A stretch of DNA of 64,000 nucleotides, taken from NCBI RefSeq assembly GCF_018070075.1, contig NZ_JAGPXE010000001.1:310001-374000 (forward strand). The letters are read 5' to 3'. Source of the stretch: Saccharopolyspora endophytica. GTDB taxonomy: Bacteria; Actinomycetota; Actinomycetes; Mycobacteriales; Pseudonocardiaceae. Below, piece after piece: positions 1-10,950 of this stretch; positions within the stretch are counted from its first letter, which is position 1, and each line of letters begins with the position of its first letter. The notes under the pieces are model-generated. The model saw only the letters and a program-made list of their open reading frames with translations. It did not search any database and was not told where the DNA came from. The translations under genes and the position numbers were made by a program.

Positions 1-1143
1 GGCGACGAACTGCTGGTGACCGTCGCCGAGCGGCTCGCCGCGGCGGTGCAAGGCGACGACCGGCTGGTCGCGCGGATGGGCGGGGACGAGTTCGTCATCC
101 TGCTGCAGAACTCCAACGGAACCGAGCAGGCGGTCGAGATCGCCGAGCAGGTGCTGTCGGCTATCGACGAGCCGATCCGCATCGACGGCCACGAGCTGAC
201 CGTCTCGGCCAGCGTCGGCATCGTCGAGCGCAACGTCGACGGGCAGACCGCCGCCGAGCTGATGCGCGACGCCGACGTGACGCTGTACTGGGCGAAGTCC
301 GACGGCAAGGGCCGCTGGGCGCAGTTCGACCCGGAGCGCAACGCCAACGAGGTCGCCCGGCTGCGGCTGGCCGCCTCGATGCCCGCGGCCCTGGAGCGCG
401 ACGAGTTCTACGTGGACTACCAGCCGCTGATCGGGCTGCGGGACAGCTCGGTGGTCGGGGTAGAGGCGCTGGTGCGCTGGGCGCATCCGGACCTCGGCAG
501 GCTGGGGCCGGACAAGTTCATCGGGCTCGCCGAGGAGACCGGGCTGATCGTCCCGCTCGGCCGGTGGGTGCTGCACAAGGCGTGCGAGCAGGCCAAGCGG
601 TGGCAGGACCGGTTCGGCGATTCGGCGCCGTTCGTCAGCGTCAACCTCGCGGTCCGGCAGTCGCGCGACCCGAACCTGGTCCGCGACGTCGCCGAGATCC
701 TGGAGGACACGGGACTCGCGCCGCACCGGCTCCAGCTGGAGCTGACCGAGAGCACGATCATGTCCACCGCCGACGAGCCGCTGGACAAGCTGCGCGCGCT
801 GTCGCGGATGGGCGTGCGCATCGCCATCGACGACTTCGGCACCGGCTACTCCAACCTCGCCTACCTGCGGCACCTCCCGGTGCACGAGCTCAAGATCGCC
901 GGCTCGTTCATGGAGGGCCTGCGCGACGCCGAACGCGCCGATCCGGTCGACGCCCGCATCGTCGGCACCCTCGTCGACCTCGCCCACACGCTCGGCCTCA
1001 CGGTCACCGCCGAGGGAGTGGAGACCCAGGCCCAGGCCCGACGGATGGCCGAGATCGGCTGCGAGACCGGGCAGGGCTACCTCTGGGCCAAACCGGGCGA
1101 TCCCCAGACGGTCACCGACTACATCTTCTCCCACCTGGACTGA
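1..1143 (+). CDS. GGDEF-EAL cyclic di-GMP turnover protein, 5' truncated
   Basis: The 380 visible residues hold the end of a GGDEF domain followed by a complete EAL domain, so the whole protein should make and/or degrade cyclic di-GMP. The GGDEF motif is at visible residues 27-31 (RMGGDEFVILL) and looks intact; no RxxD inhibitory site precedes it. The EAL motif is near residue 155 (GVEALVRW), and the later EAL signatures ELTEST, DDFGTGYSNL and TAEGVE are present, so the phosphodiesterase half may be active. The N-terminus, where such composite proteins often carry PAS or membrane segments, is outside the window. The 3' end overlaps the convergent glycoside hydrolase gene by 25 bp. Which activity dominates cannot be told from sequence. 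Confidence 0.93.
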   Translation, partial: GDELLVTVAERLAAAVQGDDRLVARMGGDEFVILLQNSNGTEQAVEIAEQVLSAIDEPIRIDGHELTVSASVGIVERNVDGQTAAELMRDADVTLYWAKSDGKGRWAQFDPERNANEVARLRLAASMPAALERDEFYVDYQPLIGLRDSSVVGVEALVRWAHPDLGRLGPDKFIGLAEETGLIVPLGRWVLHKACEQAKRWQDRFGDSAPFVSVNLAVRQSRDPNLVRDVAEILEDTGLAPHRLQLELTESTIMSTADEPLDKLRALSRMGVRIAIDDFGTGYSNLAYLRHLPVHELKIAGSFMEGLRDAERADPVDARIVGTLVDLAHTLGLTVTAEGVETQAQARRMAEIGCETGQGYLWAKPGDPQTVTDYIFSHLD

Positions 1144-2996
1144 GCGGGTGCCGCCGTCCCGTTGCGGCGGGACTTCTGCTCCCGAGTGCGGCCGCCGTAG
1201 AGGACCGACGCCGAGTTGACCAGCGCGAGGTGGCTGAACGCCTGCGGGAAGTTGCCGGTGAAGCAACCGCTCTCGGCGTCGAACTCCTCGGAGTAGAGGC
1301 CGACGTCGTTGGCCATCTCGACGAGTTCGGCGAACATCCGCTCCGCCTCGTCGCGCCGACCGCAGTAGACCATCGCGTCGACCATCCAGAACGAGCAGGC
1401 CAGGAACGAACCCTCCCGCCCGCTCAGGCCGTCGACCTCGCTCGGCTCGTCGGTGGTGGTGTAGCGGTCGACGAGCACCCCGTGCTGGAGCTCGCGCCGG
1501 ATCGCCTCGACGGTGCTGCGCATCCGCTCGTCGTCGCCGGAGAGGAAGCCGACCGCGGGCAGCAGCAGGACCGAGGCGTCCAGCGAGGTTCCGCCGTAGA
1601 ACTGGGTGAACGCGCGGATCTCGGGGTTCCACGCGCGCCGCAGCACCTCCTCGCGAACCTCGTCGCGCAGCTCCCGCCAGTGCTCGACCGGTCCCGGCAG
1701 CCCGTCCTCCTCGGCTCCGCGCACCGCGCGGTCGAAGGCGACCCACACCATCACCTGCGAGTGCGTGAAGTGCCGGTCCGGCCCGCGCACCTCCCACAGC
1801 CCGCGATCGGGTTCCCGCCAGATCCGCTCCAGGTGGGCGAGCATGCCGCGCTGCACCGCCCACGAGTCCTCGCTCTCCACCAGCCCGCGTTCGCGAGCCA
1901 GGTGCAGCGCGTCCATCACCTCGCCGTAGACGTCCAGCTGCCGCTGCCGGTAGGCGGCGTTGCCGACCCGGACGGGGCTGGAGTCCCGGTACCCGCGCAG
2001 CCAGTCCGCTTCCCACTCGATCAGGTGTCGCTCGCCGCCGACGCCGTACATGATCTGCAGGTCGGCGGGGTCACCGGCGACGGAGCGGACCAGCCAGCGC
2101 CGCCACGCCTCGGCTTCGGAGGTGCAGCCGAGGTCGTCGAGGGCGAGCAGCACCAGCGTGGCGTCGCGGAGCCAGCAGTAGCGGTAGTCCCAATTGCGGT
2201 TGCCGGGAACGGCTTCCGGCAGCGAGGTGGTGGGGGCGGCGACGATGCCCCCGGTCGGCGCGTAGATCAGCGCCTTGAGCGTGGCCAGCGAGCGGCGCAC
2301 GGCCTTCGGGTAGGGCCCGTCGTAGACGATCTTGGCGGACCAGTCCCGCCAGAACCCCTCGCACTCCCGCAGTTCCTGCTCCGGGTCCATCGGCGCGGGC
2401 AGCTCGTCGGGGTCCGACGACCACTGCAACACCCAGGACATGCGCTGACCGGCGGAGATCGTCCCGGTGTGGCGGTGGGCGCGTTCGCCGTCGACCCGGG
2501 TGGGCAGCTCCTCGCCGCGCAGCACGACGGTGTGCGGACCGGCGATGCCCAGGACGTACTCGTCGAGCACCGGCTCGGTCTCGTTGACCCGCCGCACCCA
2601 CGGCACCGAATCGCCGTAGTCGAAGCGCAGCACCCAGTCGAGCTGGAAGCCGACCTCGCCGGACACGCCCTCGACGATCCGCACCACGCACGGCTCGTCG
2701 TGCTGGTTCACCTCGTGCGGCGGCATGAAGTCGATCAGCTGCAGCACGCCGGAGTCGGTGCGGAACTCGGTTTCCAGCACCAAGGAGTTCTCCCGGTACC
2801 GGCGGCGGACTTCGCGCACCGGCTCGGTCGGGGCGATCGACCAGCGGCCCTCACCGCCGAGCAGCCGCGCGAAGCAGGCGGGCGCGTCGAAGCGCGGCAG
2901 GCACAACCAGTCGAGAGAACCGTCCTTGCCGACGAGCGCGGCCGTGCGCAGGTCGGACAGCAGCGCGTAGTCCTCGATCAGTCCCGGTCCGGTCAC
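1119..2996 (-). CDS. Glycoside hydrolase family 15 protein (glucoamylase/trehalase-like)
   Basis: This 625-residue protein has the layout of actinobacterial GH15 enzymes: an N-terminal beta-sandwich domain opening with IEDYALLSDLRTAALVG, then an (alpha/alpha)6 barrel. Family signatures in the barrel include RNWDYRYCWLRDA in the middle, GYRDSSPVRVGNAA, and REGSFLACSFW near the C-terminus, whose glutamate I take as a catalytic carboxylate. There is no signal peptide, so it is probably cytosolic. Known actinobacterial members hydrolyse trehalose or alpha-1,4-glucans; I cannot choose between these. The start is a GTG at 2996. It converges on the GGDEF-EAL gene with a 25-bp overlap. Confidence 0.92.
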   Translation of the reverse strand: MTGPGLIEDYALLSDLRTAALVGKDGSLDWLCLPRFDAPACFARLLGGEGRWSIAPTEPVREVRRRYRENSLVLETEFRTDSGVLQLIDFMPPHEVNQHDEPCVVRIVEGVSGEVGFQLDWVLRFDYGDSVPWVRRVNETEPVLDEYVLGIAGPHTVVLRGEELPTRVDGERAHRHTGTISAGQRMSWVLQWSSDPDELPAPMDPEQELRECEGFWRDWSAKIVYDGPYPKAVRRSLATLKALIYAPTGGIVAAPTTSLPEAVPGNRNWDYRYCWLRDATLVLLALDDLGCTSEAEAWRRWLVRSVAGDPADLQIMYGVGGERHLIEWEADWLRGYRDSSPVRVGNAAYRQRQLDVYGEVMDALHLARERGLVESEDSWAVQRGMLAHLERIWREPDRGLWEVRGPDRHFTHSQVMVWVAFDRAVRGAEEDGLPGPVEHWRELRDEVREEVLRRAWNPEIRAFTQFYGGTSLDASVLLLPAVGFLSGDDERMRSTVEAIRRELQHGVLVDRYTTTDEPSEVDGLSGREGSFLACSFWMVDAMVYCGRRDEAERMFAELVEMANDVGLYSEEFDAESGCFTGNFPQAFSHLALVNSASVLYGGRTREQKSRRNGTAAPAQSRWEKM

Positions 2997-3106
2997 CCCG
3001 CCGACCCTAGGTTCGACGCGAGCGACCGGCCATCCGTCGATCGTGGTTCGAGGGCAACCGGTTGCTCAGGTTCCCCGGCCCGAACCGCGAAGCGAGGCGG
3101 GTCGCC

Positions 3107-3682
3107 TCATTCGCCCTGGTCCTCGGCGAACTGGATGAGGACGCCGTTGGGGATCACGGCCTGGACGGCTTCGTGCAGGTTCAGGCCGAGGTCGTAGCCG
3201 CCGAGGACGTCGGGCAGCCAGGAGCCGGGAACCGTGCGGTAGCCCGGCCAGTCCTCCGGAACCCGCGAGGCCGAGGTGCAGGCCGGGACCAGCGTGGTGC
3301 CGTCGGACATCTCGGCGGTGTAGACGTTGCGGTCGTCGGCCGACGGCGCGTAGAGCATCACCTCGCCGTCCAGCACGGCCTGCGGCAGGTCGTCCTCCGG
3401 GCGCTCGCCGTCGGCGATCTCGTCGAGCACGCGCTCCAGGTCGTTGCTCGGCTCCGGCCGGTGCAGCATCAGGTCCGAGGGGACGTACTGCTCGTTGAAC
3501 TGGAACTCCTCGTCGATCACGCCGTTCTCATCGATCCGGTAAGCACCGACGACGCCCTCCGGCGGCATGTCGCCCTCGTCGTCCTGGGCGTAGCCCGGGT
3601 CGGCGATGTACAGCCAGGTGTTCGGGTTCTCCTTGGCGTGCGCCCGCATCTCGTCGGTGATCGGCGGCGTGGGTTCGGTCAT
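3107..3682 (-). CDS. Type VII secretion system-associated protein
   Basis: A 191-residue acidic protein beginning with MTEPTPPITDEMR, followed by PNTWLYIADPGY and PPEGVVGAYRID. I recognise this layout as the family annotated in actinomycetes as type VII secretion system-associated proteins, which have an SseB-like fold. No ESX genes are in the window, so the link to secretion rests on family name only. An upstream in-frame start at 3760 would add 26 residues. I chose the ATG at 3682 because the conserved region begins there and a GGAG lies about 12 nt upstream. It is a single gene convergent to GH15 and divergent from the PRC-barrel gene. Confidence 0.7.
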   Translation of the reverse strand: MTEPTPPITDEMRAHAKENPNTWLYIADPGYAQDDEGDMPPEGVVGAYRIDENGVIDEEFQFNEQYVPSDLMLHRPEPSNDLERVLDEIADGERPEDDLPQAVLDGEVMLYAPSADDRNVYTAEMSDGTTLVPACTSASRVPEDWPGYRTVPGSWLPDVLGGYDLGLNLHEAVQAVIPNGVLIQFAEDQGE

Positions 3683-3866
3683 GAGGTTCGAGGCTCCGTT
3701 AGCTCGGCTGGACAAGAACACGCCCCGCGACTGCCGAGCGTTCCCGTTGAAGGGTCCCATTCTTCGCCCGGCGTGGTCCGAAGAGGTCAGTCCGCCGTTT
3801 TGAGGTGCCGCCCCGCGCGACGAAGGGGGAGACTTGGTTCCCGGGCTTTGCGGGGAGGGGTGCTCG

Positions 3867-4283
3867 ATGATCGGTCAGCGGGAAGCGTTGCGCATGTTCG
3901 GGTGCGAGGTCTTCGATCCGGCGGGGCAGCGCATCGGCATCGTGGGACAGCTGTTCATCGACGACGACACCGAACAACCCGCGTGGATCACGGTCCAAAC
4001 CGGTCTGTTCGGCACGAACGAGAGCTTCGTGCCGCTCGACGGCGCCGCTTTCGACGGCGACACGGTCACCGTCTCGGTCGGCAAGGAGGCGGTCCGCCAG
4101 GCGCCGCGGGTCGATCTGGACAAGGGCGACCTGCCGCTGGCGACCGAACGGGCGCTGTACCGCTACTACGGGATGACCTACGGCGTGGATCCGGAGTCGG
4201 CCGACGGCGATTCCGAGCAGTCCGACGAGTACGTCGAGGAGGTCCGGCTGCGGTTGCGGCGCTGGGTAGCCGCCACCCGCTAG
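3867..4283 (+). CDS. PRC-barrel domain protein
   Basis: A 138-residue protein with an N-terminal PRC-barrel-like beta domain. The segment GCEVFDPAGQRIGIVGQLF, then PAWITVQTGLFG and ESFVPLDGAAFDGDTVTV, is typical of actinobacterial PRC-barrel proteins. The C-terminal half is acidic (ESADGDSEQSDEYVEEV) and ends with a basic helix. PRC barrels occur in RimM and photosynthetic reaction centres, but the free-standing actinobacterial versions have no settled role. The ATG at 3867 follows a strong GGGAGGGG, so the 11 upstream in-frame residues are unlikely to be translated. Confidence 0.85.
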   Translation: MIGQREALRMFGCEVFDPAGQRIGIVGQLFIDDDTEQPAWITVQTGLFGTNESFVPLDGAAFDGDTVTVSVGKEAVRQAPRVDLDKGDLPLATERALYRYYGMTYGVDPESADGDSEQSDEYVEEVRLRLRRWVAATR

Positions 4284-4527
4284 AGCGTCCGCACCCTCCG
4301 TTATATTGAGTACGCAGTGTTACCACTACTTGCGGGTAACAACTGGGAAATCCGGCGATCGCCGGGCCGTTCAGCCCCTTGCGCTTTCGAGGGTTTCAGC
4401 TGCTCATTCCCGGTAAGTCTGGTCCGATTGGGAACGCGTTAACCCCAACGTCCGATTGTTTGGCGCAAAATCGCCAACGTCGCCCATACGAGTGCACTCG
4501 CTGGTTACGTTCCGCTCTGAAACACCT

Positions 4528-4549
4528 CCGCTCGGCCCCACCCGAGCGG
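4528..4549 (+). promoter_or_regulatory. Leader hairpin before the subtilase gene
   Basis: A perfect 8-bp inverted repeat (CCGCTCGG, six-base loop, CCGAGCGG) lies just before the ribosome binding site (GGAGGGG at 4561) of the protease gene. The 289-bp leader from 4284 also has a weaker pair, GTTACC/GGTAAC, at 4319-4340, and is more AT-rich than the coding DNA. The promoter and any operator are expected here, but I cannot place them. The hairpin could influence mRNA stability or translation; that is inference. Confidence 0.35.
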
Positions 4550-4572
4550 AACCGTTTGAAGGAGGGGAACGC

Positions 4573-5745
<1,173 letters not shown>

Positions 5746-5770
5746 TCGCCTGACGCGATAGAGCGCCGTC

Positions 5771-5805
5771 GCGGGCCCTTCCTGAGCGCTTCAGGGAGGG
5801 CCCGC
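5771..5805 (+). terminator. Terminator after the subtilase gene
   Basis: Two 15-nt arms with one mismatch (GCGGGCCCTTCCTGA and TCAGGGAGGGCCCGC) enclose a five-base loop. It lies 26 bp after the protease stop and has no U-tract, as is common in high-GC actinobacteria. Confidence 0.8.
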
Positions 5806-5945
5806 GCTGCGTGAAGGCGCTGCTTTCGGGGGTATCGGGGCTCCGCTGATCGGGCGTAAACACGTTCGTCGCCCATCTTGTCCGGCGAAAGTCGGTTCCG
5901 GCGGTTGTTCCCGGTGGATACGTTGCCAACAACAGGGGGAGCTCA

Positions 5946-6803
5946 GTGTCCATTGCGGTGCCCGTGCCTGATCGCAGGCGGGCGTCGCCGGGGCACATCG
6001 AGGAGGGATGTGCCGTGTTACCCGGATACACCGAGGAACTGACCAAGGCACCGACCGGGGTCGCCGAGCCGGGCGCACCGGAACAGCTCAGCCAGCGGGC
6101 CGTGCAGGCGCAGGTCGCATCGGTCACCCGAGCGGCTCGTGCGCAGGCGGGCAGCGGCGGAGTGCTGCAGGTCGTGCACGGGGCCAAGCGGGTCGGCTGG
6201 GCTGCTTACGAGCTGCAGGCCAGCGCCACGCACCTGGTGCAGGGCGTCGCCAAGCCGCCCTACGCGCAGACCGGCACGCTGGACTCGCTGGAATCGCGCA
6301 AGCTCGCCGAAGGCGTGCGCTACCAGGTGCTCTACGACCGCTCCGCGCTCGCTCGTCCGCCGCAGCTGGACATCACGACCAAGCTCGTCGCGCTGGGCGA
6401 GCAGGCGCGGGTGATCCACGTGGCGCCCACCAAGCTGATCATGGTGGACAACGAGATCGCGCTGCTGCCGCTGACCGTCACCGAGACCTCGGTGGAGAGC
6501 GCGGTCGTGGTGCGCAGCTCGGCGATGCTGGCGGCGATCGCCCGCATCTTCGAGGACCTGTGGCGCTACGCGGCGCCGTTCACGGCCAACCAGGACCTCG
6601 ACGGCAACGAGCTGCGGCCCACCGAGGAGGAGCGGTGGATCCTGTCGCTGCTGGCCTCGGGCGCCACTGATGACACCATCGGCCGGCTGATGGGCTTCAG
6701 CGCTCGCACCGCGCACCGCAGGGTGCGCGAGCTGATCTCGCGGCTCGGCGTCGAGACGCGGTTCCAGGCCGGTATGCAGGCGGTCAAGCTCGGCTGGCTG
6801 TGA
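5946..6803 (+). CDS. LuxR-type HTH transcriptional regulator
   Basis: A 285-residue protein with a C-terminal LuxR/GerE-type helix-turn-helix: LRPTEEERWILSLLASG, TDDTIGRLMGFSARTAHRRV and LISRLGVETRFQAGMQA. The central 150 residues (YQVLYDRSAL to TAPFTANQD) resemble the sensor-like region of actinomycete LuxR regulators that lack a receiver domain. No phosphorylation site is visible and the signal is unknown. The GTG at 5946 follows AGGGGGAG at good spacing; an internal start at MLPGYTEELTK is possible. It sits alone downstream of the subtilase gene, so control of the protease is conceivable but unproven. Confidence 0.82.
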   Translation: MSIAVPVPDRRRASPGHIEEGCAVLPGYTEELTKAPTGVAEPGAPEQLSQRAVQAQVASVTRAARAQAGSGGVLQVVHGAKRVGWAAYELQASATHLVQGVAKPPYAQTGTLDSLESRKLAEGVRYQVLYDRSALARPPQLDITTKLVALGEQARVIHVAPTKLIMVDNEIALLPLTVTETSVESAVVVRSSAMLAAIARIFEDLWRYAAPFTANQDLDGNELRPTEEERWILSLLASGATDDTIGRLMGFSARTAHRRVRELISRLGVETRFQAGMQAVKLGWL

Positions 6804-6970
6804 ACCGATCTGGCGGGTGAATCGATCAGGCGTCTCGGCACCGGTTCTGCACATCTGAGCACCGGCACCGAGGCGCACGATCGGGCGATCCTGGCCCGAA
6901 CCGTCCATGATCGATCTCTGTTCTGCCCGGTCAGTTCGGGCCGGAACCGCCCCGCACTAGACTCCGCGCC

Positions 6971-7360
6971 ATGCCGAAGCGCGGTGCGGTGGACCCCGGG
7001 GAGATGCGCGAGGCGGTCACCGCCGTGCGCGAGTGGCTCGACGACGCCGAACGCCGTCCGACCAGGCCCGAGATGGCCAAGGCCGTGCGGCTGAGCCTGC
7101 GGACGCTGGAGCAGATCGCGCCCGGCAACAGCGTCGAGGTGCGCGTCCCGCCGTTCGCGGCCGTGCAGTGCGTCGAAGGGCCCAGGCACACCCGCGGCAC
7201 CCCGCCGAACGTCGTCGAGACCGATCCGCGCACCTGGCTGCTGCTCGCGACCGGGCGCCTGACCTGGGCGGAGGCCGTCGAAGGCGGCCTGCTGACCGCT
7301 TCGGGCTCGCGCTCCGACGTCTCCCAGTGGCTCCCGATCGTGCGCGTGGAGCAGGGCTGA
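6971..7360 (+). CDS. Sterol carrier family protein (Rv0807-like)
   Basis: A 129-residue protein whose second half (VEVRVPPFAAVQCVEG, TPPNVVETDPRTWLLLATGRLTWAEAV) matches the SCP-2-like fold of the small proteins found next to purF in actinobacteria. The N-terminal helical part (DPGEMREAVTAVREWLDD) is also family-typical. The same neighbour upstream of purF occurs in mycobacteria as Rv0807. These proteins are assumed to bind a hydrophobic or small ligand, but no activity is established. The 121-bp gap to purF holds a possible purF operator. Confidence 0.82.
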   Translation: MPKRGAVDPGEMREAVTAVREWLDDAERRPTRPEMAKAVRLSLRTLEQIAPGNSVEVRVPPFAAVQCVEGPRHTRGTPPNVVETDPRTWLLLATGRLTWAEAVEGGLLTASGSRSDVSQWLPIVRVEQG

Positions 7361-7436
7361 GGGCTTCGGGCCTGCTACGTGTTGTGATGAGATGGCCGAC
7401 ACGCTTCGGGTGGGGTTCGCCCAGGTTTCCCGCGCC

Positions 7437-7452
7437 TTACACTGAGGTGTAA
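7437..7452. promoter_or_regulatory. Possible operator before purF
   Basis: A perfect inverted repeat TTACAC-tgag-GTGTAA lies 30 bp before the purF start, where it would overlap a promoter. The regulator is unknown; actinobacteria lack a well-characterised PurR at this locus. It is weak evidence on its own. Confidence 0.3.
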
Positions 7453-7481
7453 CTCCGGCTCCGTCATCCAGGGAGTTCTCG

Positions 7482-9086
7482 GTGGTCACCGACCGTCCGG
7501 CTAGTGCCAGCACGACAACGGACCTGCCCTTTCCGACCTTCGACACCTCCGCCGACGCGTTAGAGCGGGACATCCCCCGCGAGGAATGCGGCGTGTTCGG
7601 CGTCTGGGCCCCTGGCGAAGAAGTCGCCAAGCTCTCGTTCTACGGGCTCTACGCCCTCCAGCACCGAGGCCAGGAAGCCGCCGGCATCGCCGTCGGCGAC
7701 GGCTCTCAGGTGGTCGTCTACAAGGATCTGGGCTTGGTCAGCCAGGTGTTCACCGAGCAGACGCTCGCTTCGCTGCACGGTCACGTCGCGGTCGGGCACT
7801 GCCGGTACTCCACCACCGGTGGAGGTTCGTGGGAGAACGCGCAGCCGACCTTCCGCACCACCGGTGCGGGCAGCGGCCTCGCTCTCGGCCACAACGGCAA
7901 CCTCGTCAACACCGCCGAGCTGCTGGAACGCGCGCGCGACTTCGGCAAGGTCGACGGCGGCAACCTGTCGTCGCCCGCCAACGGCTGCGAACGCGCCACC
8001 AGCGACTCCGACCTGGTCACGGGCATGCTCGCGGCGAAGGCCGCGGACATCGGACTGGAGCAGGCCGCGATGGAGCTGTTCCCGACCGTTTCGGGCGCGT
8101 TCTCGATGGTCTTCTGCGACGAGGACACCCTCTACGCGGTCCGCGACCCGCAGGGCGTGCGCCCGCTGGTGCTCGGTCGCCTCGAACGCGGCTGGGTCGT
8201 GGCCAGCGAGACCGCCGCGCTGGACATCGTCGGCGCGTCGTTCGTCCGCGAGGTCGAGCCCGGTGAGCTGCTGGCCATCGACGCCGACGGGCTGCGCTCG
8301 CAGTCCTTCGCCAACCCCAAGCCCAAGGGCTGCGTGTTCGAGTACGTCTACCTGGCGCGCCCGGACACCACGATCTCCGGCCGCACGGTGCACGGCACCC
8401 GCGTGGAGATCGGCCGCAAGCTGGCCAAGGAGCACCCGGTCGACGCCGACCTGGTCATCCCGGTCCCGGAGTCGGGCACCCCGGCCGCGGTCGGCTACGC
8501 CCAGGCGTCCGGCATCCCCTACGGCAACGGCCTGGTGAAGAACTCCTACGTGGGCCGGACCTTCATCCAGCCCTCGCAGACGATCCGCCAGCTGGGCATC
8601 CGGCTCAAGCTCAACCCGCTGCGCGAGGTCATCCGCGGCAAGCGGCTGGTCGTGGTCGACGACTCCATCGTGCGCGGCAACACCCAGCGCGCGCTGGTGC
8701 GGATGCTGCGCGAGGCCGGAGCCGTCGAGGTGCACGTGCGGATCGCCTCGCCGCCGGTGAAGTGGCCGTGCTTCTACGGCATCGACTTCGCCTCCCGCGC
8801 TGAACTGGTCGCCAACGGCCTCGACGACGACGGGGTGCGGCGCTCGATCGGCGCCGACAGCCTCGGCTACGTCTCGCTCGACGGCCTGATCGCCGCCACC
8901 GAGCAGCCCCGCAACCGGTTGTGCGCGGCGTGCTTCGACGGCGAGTACCCGATCCCGCTGCCGGACGACGCGCGGATCGGCAAGTACCTGCTGGAAGGAC
9001 TCGGCAACGAGCGCGGCGTGGCCGGACCCGCCGAGCCCGTGCTGCCCAGCGGTTACGGGGCGGAAGACGCGCTGCAACGTCCTTGA
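7482..9086 (+). CDS. purF: Amidophosphoribosyltransferase PurF
   Basis: This 534-residue enzyme catalyses the first committed step of purine synthesis, transferring glutamine amide nitrogen to PRPP. The N-terminal propeptide ends before the nucleophile Cys36 in PREECGVFGV, and the Ntn glutaminase core follows (LYALQHRGQEAAGIAV). The phosphoribosyltransferase half carries the PRPP loop VVVDDSIVRGNTQRAL. Cysteines in GCVFEYVYLARP, WPCFYGIDF and LCAACFDGEYP match the Fe-S cluster ligands of the Bacillus-type enzyme, which is processed and oxygen-sensitive. The start is a GTG at 7482 with GGGAG upstream. It is co-directional with purM 82 bp later. Confidence 0.98.
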   Translation: MVTDRPASASTTTDLPFPTFDTSADALERDIPREECGVFGVWAPGEEVAKLSFYGLYALQHRGQEAAGIAVGDGSQVVVYKDLGLVSQVFTEQTLASLHGHVAVGHCRYSTTGGGSWENAQPTFRTTGAGSGLALGHNGNLVNTAELLERARDFGKVDGGNLSSPANGCERATSDSDLVTGMLAAKAADIGLEQAAMELFPTVSGAFSMVFCDEDTLYAVRDPQGVRPLVLGRLERGWVVASETAALDIVGASFVREVEPGELLAIDADGLRSQSFANPKPKGCVFEYVYLARPDTTISGRTVHGTRVEIGRKLAKEHPVDADLVIPVPESGTPAAVGYAQASGIPYGNGLVKNSYVGRTFIQPSQTIRQLGIRLKLNPLREVIRGKRLVVVDDSIVRGNTQRALVRMLREAGAVEVHVRIASPPVKWPCFYGIDFASRAELVANGLDDDGVRRSIGADSLGYVSLDGLIAATEQPRNRLCAACFDGEYPIPLPDDARIGKYLLEGLGNERGVAGPAEPVLPSGYGAEDALQRP

Positions 9087-9168
9087 CCTCACCGTCGCCG
9101 CGTAGCGTTGGCCGTGCCAGGATTGCGCGTCCGGCGAATCGCAAATCGCACTAGATGTGGAGCCAGTC

Positions 9169-10281
<1,113 letters not shown>

Positions 10282-10289
10282 CACCACGC

Positions 10290-10328
10290 GAAAAAGCCGC
10301 AGCCCCACCAGGGAGCTGCGGCTTTTCG
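10290..10328 (+). terminator. Terminator after purM
   Basis: A near-perfect hairpin (GAAAAAGCCGCAGC paired with GCTGCGGCTTTTCG, 11-base loop) starts nine bases after the purM stop. The A-rich left and T-rich right flanks make it a plausible bidirectional intrinsic terminator. Confidence 0.85.
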
Positions 10329-10350
10329 CATACGCACAAAAGAAAACCCC

Positions 10351-10524
10351 CGTCAGGCAAGCGCCGAAGGTGCTTTCTCCTTCACCACCTGAGCAGCTTG
10401 CACCGCCGGGGGTTCTGAGCGGCTTCGTGGCGAGCACGCCGCGACGATGTGTAGTGGCATACATGAGGAGTGGCGCGCGGAGTCCACGGAGCCGCTCAGG
10501 TTCCCCCACCCGCACCGCTGAGCA
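10351..10524 (-). repeat. Dispersed structured intergenic element, copy 1
   Basis: Read on the minus strand, this 174-bp element begins TGCTCAGCGGTGCGGGTGG, has a 14-bp stem (arms 10484-10497 and 10417-10430, one mismatch) around a loop containing ATGTATGCCACTACAC, then AGAACCCCCGGCGGTGC, a second TGCTCAG box, a small hairpin (AAGCACCTTCGGCGCTT) and the end TTGCCTGACG. Copy 2 at 17600 has the same order and boxes, but its stem sequence differs through paired changes. It lies just past the purM terminator and on the opposite strand to purM. Whether it acts as RNA or DNA is unknown. Confidence 0.75.
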
Positions 10525-10738
10525 AGGTGATGTACCCAAAGTTGACGCCGGGTCGTGCGGGCCGCCTCTCGGCGGGTGGCACTGATGGGCTCCAGCCGAA
10601 CGGTATTCCCAGCAGGCGATAGTTGGAGCCCGGGGGCACGCGCACGACGCCGGCACCCGGTACAACGAGCGGACCCCGCCGAGGATTCCCGGGATGGTGA
10701 CGATCACCCGTTGGAGGGTCCGCACGCGCGCAGCACGA

Positions 10739-10772
10739 GGGGCGGTGCGGGAGTTGATCCCCGCACCGCCCC
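10739..10772. terminator. GC-rich hairpin in the purM-DUF3073 gap
   Basis: GGGGCGGTGCGGG pairs with CCCGCACCGCCCC around an eight-base loop. The surrounding 10525-10813 stretch has no gene I can support. The hairpin could end transcription entering from either side. Confidence 0.45.
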
Positions 10773-10813
10773 TGCGTCCTGCTGTGTCCAGTCCCGTTTC
10801 CGGGTGTTTCTCA

Positions 10814-10859
10814 GACGTGAGTGGCGCCGCCGGTCGTGACCGGCGGCGCCATCCACGTC
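10814..10859 (-). terminator. Long hairpin downstream of the DUF3073 gene
   Basis: Arms of about 22 bp (10814-10835 and 10838-10859) meet at a two-base loop; the inner 13 bp (GGCGCCGCCGGTC/GACCGGCGGCGCC) are perfect. It lies about 90 bp beyond the DUF3073 stop. A second inverted repeat, GACGCACTCC/GGAGTGCGTC, spans 10892-10952 and includes the stop codon. Together they probably end that transcript. Confidence 0.65.
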
Positions 10860-10950
10860 GTTGTTCCTCTTGTGGGTCCTGCGAGCTAAGCGACGCACTC
10901 CGCCGTCGAACGGACAGCGTTCACACCGCCGTTCTCACCGGAGGAGTGCG

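Noticed and set aside
564-3197. Very long open frame on the plus strand
   Set aside because: It runs antisense to the GH15 gene and out of frame through the EAL gene; it has the Arg/Ala/Pro-rich composition of high-GC shadow frames.
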